From: Augochlora pura
Lineage: Eukaryota > Arthropoda > Insecta > Hymenoptera > Halictidae
Direction of reading: 5' to 3'
Assembly: GCF_028453695.1 (NCBI RefSeq)
Contig: NC_135777.1
Span: forward strand, 19,891,714-19,955,713
DNA: 64,000 bases
The translations under genes were made by a program, and so were the position numbers. Numbering within the stretch: the first letter of the stretch is position 1; every line of letters begins with the position of its first letter. The notes beneath the pieces are model-generated. The model was not told the origin of the DNA. It did no database searches and saw nothing but the letters and a program-made list of their open reading frames with translations. Shown here one piece after another: positions 50,564 through 61,651 of this stretch.

Positions 50564-50569
<6 letters not shown>
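48653..50569. other. Intron segment, AT-rich
   Basis: AT-rich to about 50240 with small mixed stretches, then GC-rich. No gene, RNA gene or complete element was recognised. Confidence 0.45.
49290..49320 (+). repeat. Dispersed short motif (CGCARTCTA type)
   Basis: ATTATAAATGCATAAAATTT followed by GCAATTAATTA. It aligns with 16196-16230. Confidence 0.45.

Positions 50570-50605
<36 letters not shown>
50570..50605. repeat. (GA)n microsatellite
   Basis: About 36 bases of uninterrupted GA, preceded by impure GA/GTGA repeats from 50533. Confidence 0.93.
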
Positions 50606-50607
<2 letters not shown>

Positions 50608-51002
50608 GTGAGAGAGTGGGAGAGGTGGGAAGGGGACAAGTTATCGGAGGCATCCGATCGATAAATTACAGTCAAGCATATGAAAGGCAGCGGTAAGGAC
50701 GATGCGTGTTCCCGATCGAGCGGCGTGTCTGCCACCGCGTCCCCGCGGTAATAACTTCGCGGACGTTTATTCGCGACAACGATGGATTCGTACTGCGCAA
50801 ATTATCGGTGATTAATTGAGTCACGATCCGCTCGAGGGACGAGGAAGCGGAAGAAGGACGGCCGCGTGACCCGCGCGTCGACAATCAACCGAGCCGCCCC
50901 GAACCCCCTGCAGCGCCGAATCTGTCGCCGCAAAGAGGACCGCCACCCCTCGACACCCCCGTAGCTGCCCCTCTAATAACACGTTGCCGGGCACCGGCCG
51001 GC

Positions 51003-51038
51003 CAATATATTAATTACCGCTCAATATATTAATTACCG
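51003..51038 (+). repeat. Tandem 17-bp repeat with TAATTA cores
   Basis: CAATATATTAATTACCG occurs at 51003-51019 and 51022-51038, with a 19-bp period. Each copy holds a TAATTA homeodomain-type core, within otherwise GC-rich DNA. Confidence 0.85.
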
Positions 51039-53480
51039 ACCCTGTAATCAAGCCGGTGTACGCGTCGTGGGATCTCGCCGTAGAGTCCACCGCGTCTCTC
51101 CGTTCTCCAAGCTCGACCCTCTTCTCTCCCTCTCTCTCTCTCTCTCTCTCCCCTTCGGGCCACGATTTCTTCACCCTTTTCCCGGCCGTTGGTATCTTGA
51201 TTCCGAGCGGAACTCGACGGGCCGAGCAATTTGGGACGGCTCGACGGAGATCGATCGCGGAGATCTCCGAGGGACTGACGATTTCACGAAACACCACCCC
51301 GGCAATTTTACTCCGCGCTGGCACCGTCGATTTTTACCTTTACCGCTCCCCCTACCGTCGCGGCGACTTGAAATTCACGCTTTCTCCCGAAGAGAAAATT
51401 TATTACGGTCGCAAAACCATTTTTAGATACGCATTAAACTATAGTACAGATAATTATGCTGAATCTAATTCTGCATTAAAATAATTGCGCTCTGTTGATA
51501 AAAACGGAACGATAAAAGGAACTGCTGCGGATTTTACTATTTATCCTCGGTGGCAAATGTTATCCTCGATTTTTTTAAATTTTAAAGATCTGTTATGCTG
51601 GTAGTATCTGTATTATATAAATAATAGAAGTCTATCTGATTTAATAGCAATTTGAAAACGATAATAAAAATGCCATCACTGTGCTACGCCAAATAACAAA
51701 ATGCCTTCGAATCGGTTTGAAGTGTCAAGCTGAATTCTACGCGATTTCAATCACGTCATCGACGCAGCAGATATTATACAAACAATTCGATCTTATATAA
51801 TTCCATTATTAACTCTCGTTCGCAAGATCATCCTAATGAATCGCGTTGGCGTCGCAGTAAGAGCGATCGAAAGCGCGATCCGCGGGCAAACGGGTGATTT
51901 CAACGCACGGTAATGCGATATGACGCGATGTATCAGTGACATATCGCCGCTTCCCCGAGATCCTTGATAAGAATAGTAATCGAGCATAAAGCCGGGACGT
52001 TAAAACAAGCGGTAATGATAATTGGCGCTGGTCTAAGAATAGAAGGACGATCATCATCGTTTACGGCACGATCGTTCCGCGCAAACGATCCAGCAAGAAG
52101 AATATCCTCTCTAACTTAATATCGATCGCGCGCGGATGCTTTTTTTTCTCCGCGAGCTCCGCAACAAACAATTTACTCACGCAAAACACGAATATTGCTT
52201 CCGCGCTCGAATCATTATTGTAATAGATCTTCGTCGGCGTTCATTCGGGTTTTATTGGAACCAATTAAAATGCGGCCGATATAAAATTATTTATTTACTG
52301 CGCAGCTGCGCGTTGCTTAGAAACGTTCGCATGGTACATGAGACTGTTTTCGAGGTATTAGAAAGTAGGATGAAAATTATTAGCAAAATAGTATTGTTAT
52401 GTCGTGAAGGAGGAAATTGTCTTTAATATTTTATTTAATCAGATAATTCTAGTTTCTTGCACTGTCTTTATTTACTTATATTTCTAGACTTTGATCAAAG
52501 AAAACTTCAGATTTCGATTTAATTAGCAGAAATATTATTAATTATATTTAGCAGATCTTACATGGAATCTTTAAACGAGTCTGACTCATTATCACAGCGC
52601 AAGGGGTTGGATCACACTAAAACCATCGAAAATAGTTACTGGCGTCTATAGTTAACGCGTTCAAGGATCATCAAATTTTTCTCCCACGTAGAATCGCAGT
52701 TTTCTCGGCAACAGCTACAAGAAAGTTCACCGATGGTTCACGCGGCACCAAATGTATTTGTATTGCGTTTCGTGTTCGGTTCGGTCGCTCTTTCCCTTTC
52801 CCGCTTAACGACGTGCTTATCCGCGCGAGGAACTTATTACACGCTCGTAAGGGACCCCGCATGTAGGATGCAGCCGGGGTTGCCCGCCACCGTCAGCCTC
52901 GCGCTTTTTCTCTCATTAGTCAGTCTCGACGGCCGACGACAGCGGGTATAATGCACGCCCCAAACGGCACACCCACGCGAGGAAGATAACGATTCCGCGC
53001 GCGCTTGTTCTAGAACTCCCGCCGGAAACTGGGGGACTGTCGTCGTTATCTTCGACACTGCCTAATTTGCTTTGTGCGACTCGTCGTGTGAATCCTCCGT
53101 TCCCACACCCCCTATCCGAGCACATTTTTGGAGCTTCGCGTGTTTGCAGTCTTTGTGGATCGATTACGATTTTAATAATAATCGAGAAGACAACGTAATA
53201 ATTTTTATTTTATTATTTCATTACTTTTTATTATTTTATTTATGCGGGTGTAAATTACAATTACGGTACAATTAGCATGATAAAATAAATAAATAAAGTC
53301 CTAGAAACTGTACAAAAAAATGTAAGAAGTCCTAAAAACTGAAAATCCAATCGAAGGGAAAATACATGTTCTATGTATTATCTCAAATTGTCCTTCATGA
53401 TATATAAGAAGGATTAAAGTACATTTTAGTATTTGTCGTATTAAGTACCCAGCTGAAATGAAGATTGTATCAATCAAAAA
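51039..53480. other. Intron segment without recognised genes
   Basis: GC-rich to about 51370, AT-rich at 51420-51800, mixed to 52330, AT-rich at 52330-52670, GC-rich at 52730-53120, then AT-rich. GCGCAAGGGGTTGG at 52597-52610 resembles the right end of TTAA family A without TTAA. A minus-strand copy of the GCGTTGAAATCACC motif lies at 51891-51906. Confidence 0.45.
51129..51151. repeat. (CT)n microsatellite
   Basis: About 22 bases of CT repeat. Confidence 0.9.
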
Positions 53481-54723
53481 GCGAAAGATGTATCGACTCA
53501 CCCCGGCCACCCTTGCACAATGTTACTTCGCGCTGGAACACGGTTGTTCCGAGTGCGAACGGCGCGAAGCAGATACTCGCAAAACCCCGGCGCAAAGTAA
53601 TTCGAAATACCGAAGACTAATTATAAAGCTCGGGGAAATTATTCGAATGTTTCGTGCGATCGCAGAAGAGGGTAGAGACCGTTTCAGGGTATCATTTGTC
53701 TGTATCGTGGTCAGAGATCTTCATTCGCCGTTCCACCGCTTAACATTCTATACCTAGATTGCGAGTAATTTACCAAGCAGGAATTCCCGAAACGCTCCGT
53801 CGTGTCCCCCCACTGGGATCCAGATAAGCGGCGCGGCCGCAGATCGCCGGGCGCCGATAGCGGATCGATCGCGCGGGAAAAACGCGGACTGGAACGGCAG
53901 CGAAATCGTGAAACGCTCTCGGCGGCGCGGAGCGGCTCGCATACCGAGAGCGGGTCCTCACCGATCCACCGATACCGGTCTCGGAATCCAAATGAGACGC
54001 CGATAGATCCAGCCGGCGAAGGCATTCCGCTCGGCGATACCGCGTCCGCGGCCGGCCAGAAAATCGCTCGAGCCGGCAAGAAGACCGATCCGGGGGGAGG
54101 GGAGGGATCGGCTCGGATCGGCTCGGTTCGGCGCGCGTGTCAAGATCACGTCATCGCGCGGAGGTCTTATTAAATCAAAGGAGCCGATTCGAGCGCGCGA
54201 TAAGGGCGTACCTGTCGACAGGTGGATTCGTTTTCTCGGTCGAACGTTACGGGAGCGCTCGCGATCGTGCCGATAAGCCGCATTAAAAGAGAAAAAAGAA
54301 CCAGCCGAGGACGTCACGAGTGTCACGCACGCCCGGCTCGCTGCTACTTGTAACTATGAGTGATCAACACGAACGATACCGCGGACGATGTGATTAACAA
54401 GCCCGGGAAGAAATTATGGTTCGATCGTGTCGTCGATAGTTTCAGCCTGTTGGCCGGCATCGCGGTGATATATGAACACGCGGGGCCGGGCCCGCCGGTT
54501 GCGGTCCCGATGGAACAATGCTGTGTCGCCGCGTTTAACGAAGAGACAATTGTGGGAGGACGGAGGCGTTCGGTTAAGTGTGAGAATGATTTTAGGTCAG
54601 TACGATCGTCTCCCGGGAGACCGATCTCGTGGCTAGTGAAATACAGAGGATCGTTACCGCGAGTTGGAAACTTCTTTTATGCAACATTAAACATCGAATA
54701 TGATTCTGATAGGCAAGGAAACG
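53481..54723. other. Intron segment, GC-rich
   Basis: Mixed, then CpG-dense at 53800-54600. Open frames of 99-127 codons occur at 53458-53757, 53802-54173 and 54360-54743 with no domain I recognise. They overlap comparable frames on the other strand. Confidence 0.4.
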
Positions 54724-54807
54724 TATTAGGTTGGAAACTATGAAACGGGCGTTTCTTTTAAGTCTTTGTTCAGCTGCAGCGCCCGTTTCATAGTTTCCAA
54801 GCCAATA
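54724..54807 (+). mobile_element. 80-bp hairpin MITE with TA duplication, copy 1
   Basis: TA flanks an 80-bp element (54726-54805) whose arms are near-perfect inverted repeats. GGAAACTATGAAACGGGCG is followed by a loop of about 28 bases and then by its exact reverse complement. The outer ends read TTAGGTTGG and, inverted, TTGGCTTGG. The TA duplication and the TTAGGTTGG-like start resemble Tc1/mariner elements. Only the tips remain, so it would need a transposase supplied elsewhere. A transcript would fold into a long hairpin. Confidence 0.82.
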
Positions 54808-57138
54808 CAAGCGGTGCACTGTCTTTGCAGGCGTTGAAGTCTCCGAGAAGGCAACTATCTGTTGGCAACTACGATCAGTGTTTTTATGTATACCTATATC
54901 CTTATAGAACAATAATAATCCAATTGTTAAAATTCACGATTTTATCGAAGTTAAAACTATCTTCTTAAATATATGCACTAATACACATTGGCAAGTATCG
55001 AAACCTTCCAGCAACGCAACCCTTACCAAGCATTGAAATCTCCGCCGCCTCTGTTCCGATTTTTACCAGCGCCATAAACAGCATCGCCTTAAACGTTCGA
55101 TTAACCAGCCGGAAAAAACGGCTTCACCTTTATTACGGCGAACGTTTATAATTAATATATCGTGGGCTAGAGGTACTGAACTTAAGGAGTTCACGGGGAG
55201 CACACGTTCCCGCAACATTTTCCACCTACGTCCACGTGTTGCAACGATCGCCGCCAATCAACGGGAATGTAGAATGATTCTTCCACGTTTCATACGTCGA
55301 GGGGAGGGGGGAACGCGACGCGACAAAGGAATTTCACCGACGTATTGCGTCGAGATCGGAATGCAGGTGGAGGCGTCGTGACCGATTGCGATCGTTTCGC
55401 TCGCAGTCCGTCGCAGATTCTCGATACATTTAAATCGCCTCGTTGCCGCGAGCGGCTCTTTCTGCCGTGCCGTTTCTTTTTCGTCGTCAACCCTTTCGAG
55501 CGATAAGCTCGCGCTGGAGATGATTTTTCGGGCTCGGGGACCACCGCGGACGATTCGCCGACGTGATTTTCAACGTGGATCGCGAAACAAATGCGCAACG
55601 AGAAATAAAGGAGTAAAAGAACAGTTGAAGGAAGGAAAGTATAAGACGGTGATAATTAAACTGTAGAATAATAAGACTTGTACGTTTGTATAATCGATAA
55701 GCGGTGTCACGAATGATATTTTTTACTTTATTTTTATGTAATATAATATATGTATAACTATTGCGATATAGATGTCCTCTTCTTATTTCGATTGTTTTAA
55801 TTTGTTTCGTTTCATTGTAGTACACATATTGGAATCTCATCGTGGAAAATAAAAATTGTGTCAATTATGACATAACACTGATTTATACCGTAAACGTAAA
55901 ATCCACTAGAGTCTGATATTGTATAATATACGAGGCGCACTAAACAGGCAGCGCTAAAGATCGAAAGAACTTGCATCTGAATATTTATACACTTGAAATA
56001 TTTACATATTCACACAAATACTTATGTAATTGCGTACGAGAAGATCTGTTGTTTCACGAAAATACGTATCACCGTTTCTAAATTATTCCACCGTGTAAAA
56101 CCACTCGCAAGAAATATCATTCATATGGAACAGCGTATTCGTGTAAAATTTACATAAAGCTCCCGCCAGTCCAGTTATTACAGTTTCGATAGGCGGCTGC
56201 GCCGCGCTTCTTCTTCTTCCACTTTTCCTTTTCTCATTTTCGTTGTTGCGTGTTTCGAAATACTTTCGGCTCGATTTCCGTGAGAAGAACCTTTTCGTGG
56301 ATCTCCGGGATCAGAAACGTAATAAGTCGTGCAGGATACAGAAGCTGAATCGAAGCCGGGGCTCGCGATCACTGCTCTTTGCGACTCAAGCCGCCCACGA
56401 GAAACCATCAATTATGCCGAATGATTCCCGTAGCCGGTAATTACCGGTAGCCAGGCCCGATTTATGCCAGCTGCCGCAAGAAACGTCGCGAACCGATCGA
56501 TTGTTTAACGCGCCACGGTGAACGGGCGGATTGTGTACACAGTTCCTAGTAGAACGGTATTAAAGTCGAGGCACGCCAATTTTTAACGCAACCCGAATTG
56601 CCAAGCTGCTTAATGTCTCCGTTTAACCTACACTGTCGTTCGTTAATTTTTTTTTTAAATAATTTTATCGATACAGCAAGCCTATTGTATTTGGTCGTAA
56701 AATATTCAATTAAAATTAACACCGCCAACTACTAGCTTGAAATATTGACTCGACTATTGATAGCCAACCTTAGAAATATTGACACAAGGTGGATATAAAC
56801 TGCTTCATACAAGTATTAACATATTACTGTTCAGGTGATTAAAAGTATTTCTTGATTGCCTCTTGAAACGTGATTTAAGATAAACAATCCAATCGTAAAA
56901 TTAATGCGTGTAATTGAATTTAAATGAATTCTGTTTTGAGTGGAGTAACTGTATTACTGATTGAATTCTATATTATCATGCAAATTATGAAATATTAAAT
57001 AACTTACGTGATGAATAAAATAAGTAAAATAAATGAAACATATATTATTTAATGCTAATGTTATGAAAATTGAAAAATGTTAGTAGACTTAATTACCCTA
57101 TAATAGCATAAATGCTGGAATGATTGATCGCTAAAGTG
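54808..57138. other. Intron segment without recognised genes
   Basis: Mixed DNA to 55560 with GCGTTGAARTCTCCG-type motifs at 54831-54846 and 55030-55045. AT-rich at 55580-56160, mixed to 56530, then AT-rich. No gene was recognised. Confidence 0.45.
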
Positions 57139-57228
57139 TTAACCCTTTGCACTCCAGGCCATTTTAATTCGTCGTTTAATAATCGACCTTAAATAGCTGT
57201 TTTAACCAGCTGCATTTCCATTTCGTAT
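57139..57228 (+). mobile_element. Single end of a TTAA element, family B type
   Basis: TTAACCCTTTGCACTCCAGG followed by CCATTTTAATTC matches the ends of the family B element at 61436-61651. ATTTCCATT further in is shared with the copy near 43490. No inverted partner end was found nearby, so the copy is truncated or its other end has decayed. Confidence 0.5.
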
Positions 57229-57300
57229 AACTTATCTATTACTATATATTATACTTATTACTATATTATACTTAACTATATTATACTTATCTATTACTCC
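57229..57300. repeat. AT-rich TATTACTATATTATACTTA-type repeat
   Basis: About 70 bases of short, imperfect direct repeats of ACTATATTATACTTA. Confidence 0.78.
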
Positions 57301-57882
57301 TGTACACCATAGAATTCCCAATGCTTCTAATTGTCCAGTCGCGGGTGGTCAGACCATCGATATAATTCGCCGAAGACGCGAGCCCCTCGAACCACCGTCC
57401 CCCAGAAAATAATCCGATCGCGTATTCGCTTTCGCTCGCGAATTCCCATCGTTCCGCGGAATCGAATCGTTCCGGTTGCTTCACCGATATCCCCGATCGG
57501 TTTCGAGATTCTCTCATCGATCGATCCGCGTCGCGGTCTGCCCCGCAGCCCATCGGCCAATGGTAATTAACCCATAAAGGAGAGGATAGTCCAGCTCGAA
57601 CGAAAGAGATCCGCGGTGATCTCGGGCGCGCACGCGTGCGCACGGCCTGTGTGCACGTAGCGCACGGCCGCGACGGAGATCACCGGCAGAGACAATGGAA
57701 CGAGGCGTTCCGATCGCTTAACGGTATAGAAATATCTTCGCCACTCGGCCCCGACAGAGACAATCGCGGGGTACCAGGGGGAGAGCAAGCAGGTCGACGA
57801 CGTCTTATTCCCGCGGCTAAGGTCGTACCCTTATACGCGACGGTGTTGTATATAATGCAACGCCGCTCGACAGGATCCCGGG

Positions 57883-57884
<2 letters not shown>

Positions 57885-57913
<29 letters not shown>
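57885..57913 (+). repeat. Run of 29 consecutive G
   Basis: Uninterrupted poly-G of 29 bases, followed by GGA-rich sequence. Such a run can form G-quadruplexes. Its true length is uncertain because homopolymers of this size are prone to sequencing error. Confidence 0.95.
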
Positions 57914-60900
57914 AGGAGGAAGAGGAGAGAGAGGGAGAAAGGAGATGGACGAGAGGCTTGAACCCACGTCGTGCGGGAGCCGGCAGGTTCACCAGGGGTT
58001 TAACCTTGAGGATGATTAGAAAGCAAAAGATCCCACCGTCGTCTCCCCCGCCGGTCGGTTTGCGCGCCAGATCACGACTCGTCCTCGCTCCTGCGCCCTC
58101 GTCGGCGATCCCGCGAAGACCACTTCCAGCGCGTCCTCCTCCTCGTCGTCGTCGTCCGAGTCCGTCGTTACGCCGAACAGATATCTGGCCCAGAAAGCTG
58201 CGGTGCCTGACTGCGATCACGTGTGAACATCGCTCCGGGCGAGCCTCGCGCGGATGGCTGTTCCAACAGCCGGGGTTCTCTCTCGCTTCCACCGCGTTCT
58301 TGATCCCCATCGCGGCCGATGTAATCCACCTGTGACTTCTCTTCTCGTGGCGACACGTTGTTTGCGGGTAACGATGAAGCGTTCGAGAGAACGGGCTCGA
58401 CGGTGACTGGCTTTGTCGGTGATGGAGCGCACCGTGCAGGTGGAGGATGGAAATGTGCACGGGGTAGAATGCAGAGTATCTCGCTGGGTAATTCTAGCCC
58501 TTTTGAAACAGTGCTCGAGTTTATCGTGATCCTTTTTAACCAATTTAACACGTTGAACATCGCCGCAGTCAAATATGGCTGACACTTATGCCTGGTCAAT
58601 TTTAAAAATTTATTTTTATTGTAATACATTTAAATAAAATTAATTTGGTTAGAATGTATCGGATGCGAGAGAGTTCTAATGCCCACCCCTACGATAAATA
58701 TTGCCTTTCTAGTTTCGCTCTAATTAATTAAATTGCTTTAAATAAATGTATCGGTGACAAGTCATTCACTCAAATGCTACGATACCTTGACAAATCTAAT
58801 CTGTTCTATGGTTCGAATAAAATGTAAAAAAATTCTGTGATTCTAGGTTTTACTTTAATATATTACTATATATTTAATATATTTACTTTAATATAATTGA
58901 CGATTAAAGTTTTTAGATCGGGGGTCGTTCTTTCAAATGTTCCAGTATTCTTCTCCTTCTTCCAAGAAATTATTACTAACGAAAAAGTTCCAATCCTTAT
59001 ACCTGTAATAAAAAACAACAAAGTTTATGGCAATAAGTTAACGAGCATATAATTAATTTGATTTTCGTTACGTGTATGATCGTGGACATAAATTCTGTCT
59101 TAATTCAACAATCTGGTCGCGGACGTTTTCTCAGTTGAAAGAAAATTAGCTCGCGAGAGCCGGACGATGGGGTGCAAATGAAGTCATTCAAACGGTGACA
59201 AGGAGTGGGACGGTGAAAGGGACTGGTCTCTTAATCGGTGGGATTGTTGCTATTCGCTAGATTTATATCAGACAATATCTAATTGATTGGCCAGCGGATG
59301 TATTCTTTTCAGATGGCGTTAGGTGTTAATGTTTTAGAATGTTTGCGTGACGCATAGTGTTACCGTCTCTCTGCGAAGTGGTGCTGAGATCGACAGGAAA
59401 TACAAGGTGACTGATTGATTTGTGTTCTGCAGCCTTTTGTAATTGAGTTTCCGAGAAGCTCGCTGAACAATCGTAGTGTTATTCGGATTATTATTAAGCT
59501 CTTTACCGATTGCAATCTGTACTACACAATGTTTCTTTAATAAAGGAACTAGCGAGTCGTTTATAATGATCAGTTTCACAATTTTTATTTGAAAATTGCT
59601 ATGGTACATGCCTTAATAAATTCTTTCATTTTTGTAAAAAAAATATTTCAAATTCCCACGTTGTAATTCATACACTAGTTTTGTTATACAGGTACATATA
59701 CCTGAGTATATATATCTTACAGATAAAATTTTATTAATTTATTTAAGCACCATTCGTTGGTTATTCGACATGTTCTTTTACTAAATCATATATTACACTT
59801 TTCAAAGAAACTATAACTATCAAAAAACTGCAGAAATTATACGATAATAAACATTTCAGATATTTTCAGATTTTTCATCGGCAGATAGTAATTGAGAATA
59901 GAAAATTAAATTGACCATTCCAATGATCAATAATAAGGGAATGAAAAATAGTTAATTTATAGTTACACGTGTGTTTCGCTAATAAGCCACGTAAGCTGGC
60001 TAAAATTAAATTACAACATAAAATAACGTAGTAACGGGAGTAATTCACTTCGGTGCAAAAAATTGCGCAAGATTCGAGCGTCTCGCGGCGTCCTCCCTTA
60101 TTCCCAGTGACACGCGGAACCACCCAGGTAGCCGTGTGTAACCAATCCCCGAGACCGGCGCGCCAAGTGAATAGGTGAGAACGAATCCAACGAATATGTC
60201 CGTCGTGTTACGACAAAGACCACGGGCGGCCCGCTATCGGTGTTTCGCGCGAGCGCGAGATAAGTAAGTGCTTTAATTTATTCGAAACACCTCGGTTATT
60301 AATCGTCCGCTCCGTGGACTCCGGGCTGTCTCGGTCCGACCGTCCACCGCCGTCCTTCTCCTCCCACCTTCCCGCTCCTCCCTTCCCCTTTTTATTTCAT
60401 CCTGCTCTCCTAGTTATACCTTTTTCTCCCTCTTCTCACTTCCTCCTTCCCGCGTGTCCCCCCTCCCCTCCCCCCTCCCACCCCGGTTCCTTCGTTTCTC
60501 ATATTTCATCGCGATTTTTGCCGACCGAAACTTTCCTGGATCCGCATCGCGTATTTCCTTTCACCCCTTTTGATTCTATTTCTGGTCGGCGCGCGGAGCC
60601 GTTTCGATAAATTTACGGGTCTAAAACACCGGTAGAAGCAAAGCGAAAATATCGCCGTTGCGACAGCGAATAAAATGTAGAAATCTCCGCCGGGTATTAC
60701 GCGACTCATTAGTTCCGGGATGGGCAAAAGTTAATCCATTAGCTTCCAGGCTAATAAGCGAACGCGCTTGTAAAAAGAGCAATGATTTGGTTAAGAGCAG
60801 TCGCGTATATATACAGCTCACTTTATTGAGGATTGTAAGAACTGTCACTCCATTAGGCACGAAGTGGCTTTCACGCTAACTGCGGCAATGATAATTATTC

Positions 60901-61165
60901 TCGATGAGTTATTAATTCTTTTTGTACGATTGTCTTGATTGATATTGGAATCGCTGCGCTTTGAAAGTGCTGGGAAAATTTCTGAAACATCAGCCGCGAG
61001 GACTGTGAACAGTAATGACATTTCTATTCCTGGTGGTTCTTCTTTTCCCAAATGTATTACTCTTTCGTCGAGTGGCATTCTATGAAATTCATTAGGAGAA
61101 TCCCACAGATTCGCCTACTCGATGTTACAGCGAATTGATTAAATTGAAACGTCAATGACACAAAT
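57914..61165. other. Intron segment without recognised genes
   Basis: GC-rich to about 58500, AT-rich at 58570-60060, GC-rich at 60080-60620 with a C/T-rich stretch at about 60345-60485, then AT-rich. Overlapping open frames up to 209 codons at 57831-58629 show no domain. Confidence 0.45.
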
Positions 61166-61249
61166 AATTCTTCTAAAACATATGGAAAAATATACACAAA
61201 AAATTCATCTAAAACATATGCAAAAATATATATAAAGAATTCTTCTGAT
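61166..61249. repeat. 36-bp tandem repeat, 2.3 copies
   Basis: AATTCWTCTAAAACATATGS starts at 61166 and 61202. A partial third copy begins at 61238. The period is exactly 36 bp. Confidence 0.88.
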
Positions 61250-61435
61250 AATTTTAATAAACTAAAGTGGAGATCGCAGCGTTATTAAATTTTTCTAACC
61301 TGTTCATATTTTTCAATTTTTTTCTGGTTCAATTTTACCACTTATTACTTCTTACATATTTATTGAAACTATTGTTAAATGAAAAGTGAATTTTCCGCTG
61401 CGCTGATTAGACAAAAGTGAAACACGTAGGGTGAT

Positions 61436-61651
61436 TTAACCCTTCGCACTCGAATGGTGACTCTGGGGTACCACTAATAATTTCAAAATAATTTTTATAA
61501 CAATAAAGTTTATATTTAAAAAATTGTTGAGTAGTGAAACTGTTGCTACGAGTCAATTTCGTACACATAAAAGTGCACTTTATTGCATACTATGAACGAG
61601 TAAAATTATTTCACGTTTACAGTTAAAATGGCTTCGACTGTAAAGGGTTAA
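61436..61651. mobile_element. TTAA-flanked MITE, family B
   Basis: A 216-bp AT-rich element beginning TTAACCCTTCGCACTCGAAT and ending TTCGACTGTAAAGGGTTAA. The ends are imperfect inverted repeats with TTAA at both edges. Related ends occur near 43494 and 57139. It has no coding capacity. TTAA flanks suggest mobilisation by a piggyBac-type transposase; this is inferred from the flanks alone. Confidence 0.78.

Noticed and set aside
54726..54805. The 80-bp hairpin as a microRNA gene.
   Set aside because: Arms are near-perfect inverted repeats without microRNA-type bulges, the element is bounded by TA, and a second copy exists. A MITE explains it better.
57831..58460. Open frame of 209 codons on the minus strand with a proline run.
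   Set aside because: The Pro run is the reverse of the 29-G homopolymer. The remainder has no domain, and the + strand is equally open.
47031..58560. TTAACACGTTC/TTAACGCGTTC/TTAACACGTTG motifs at 47031, 52654 and 58536 as ends of a third TTAA family.
   Set aside because: The matches are short, flanks do not clearly align, and no inverted partner ends were found.
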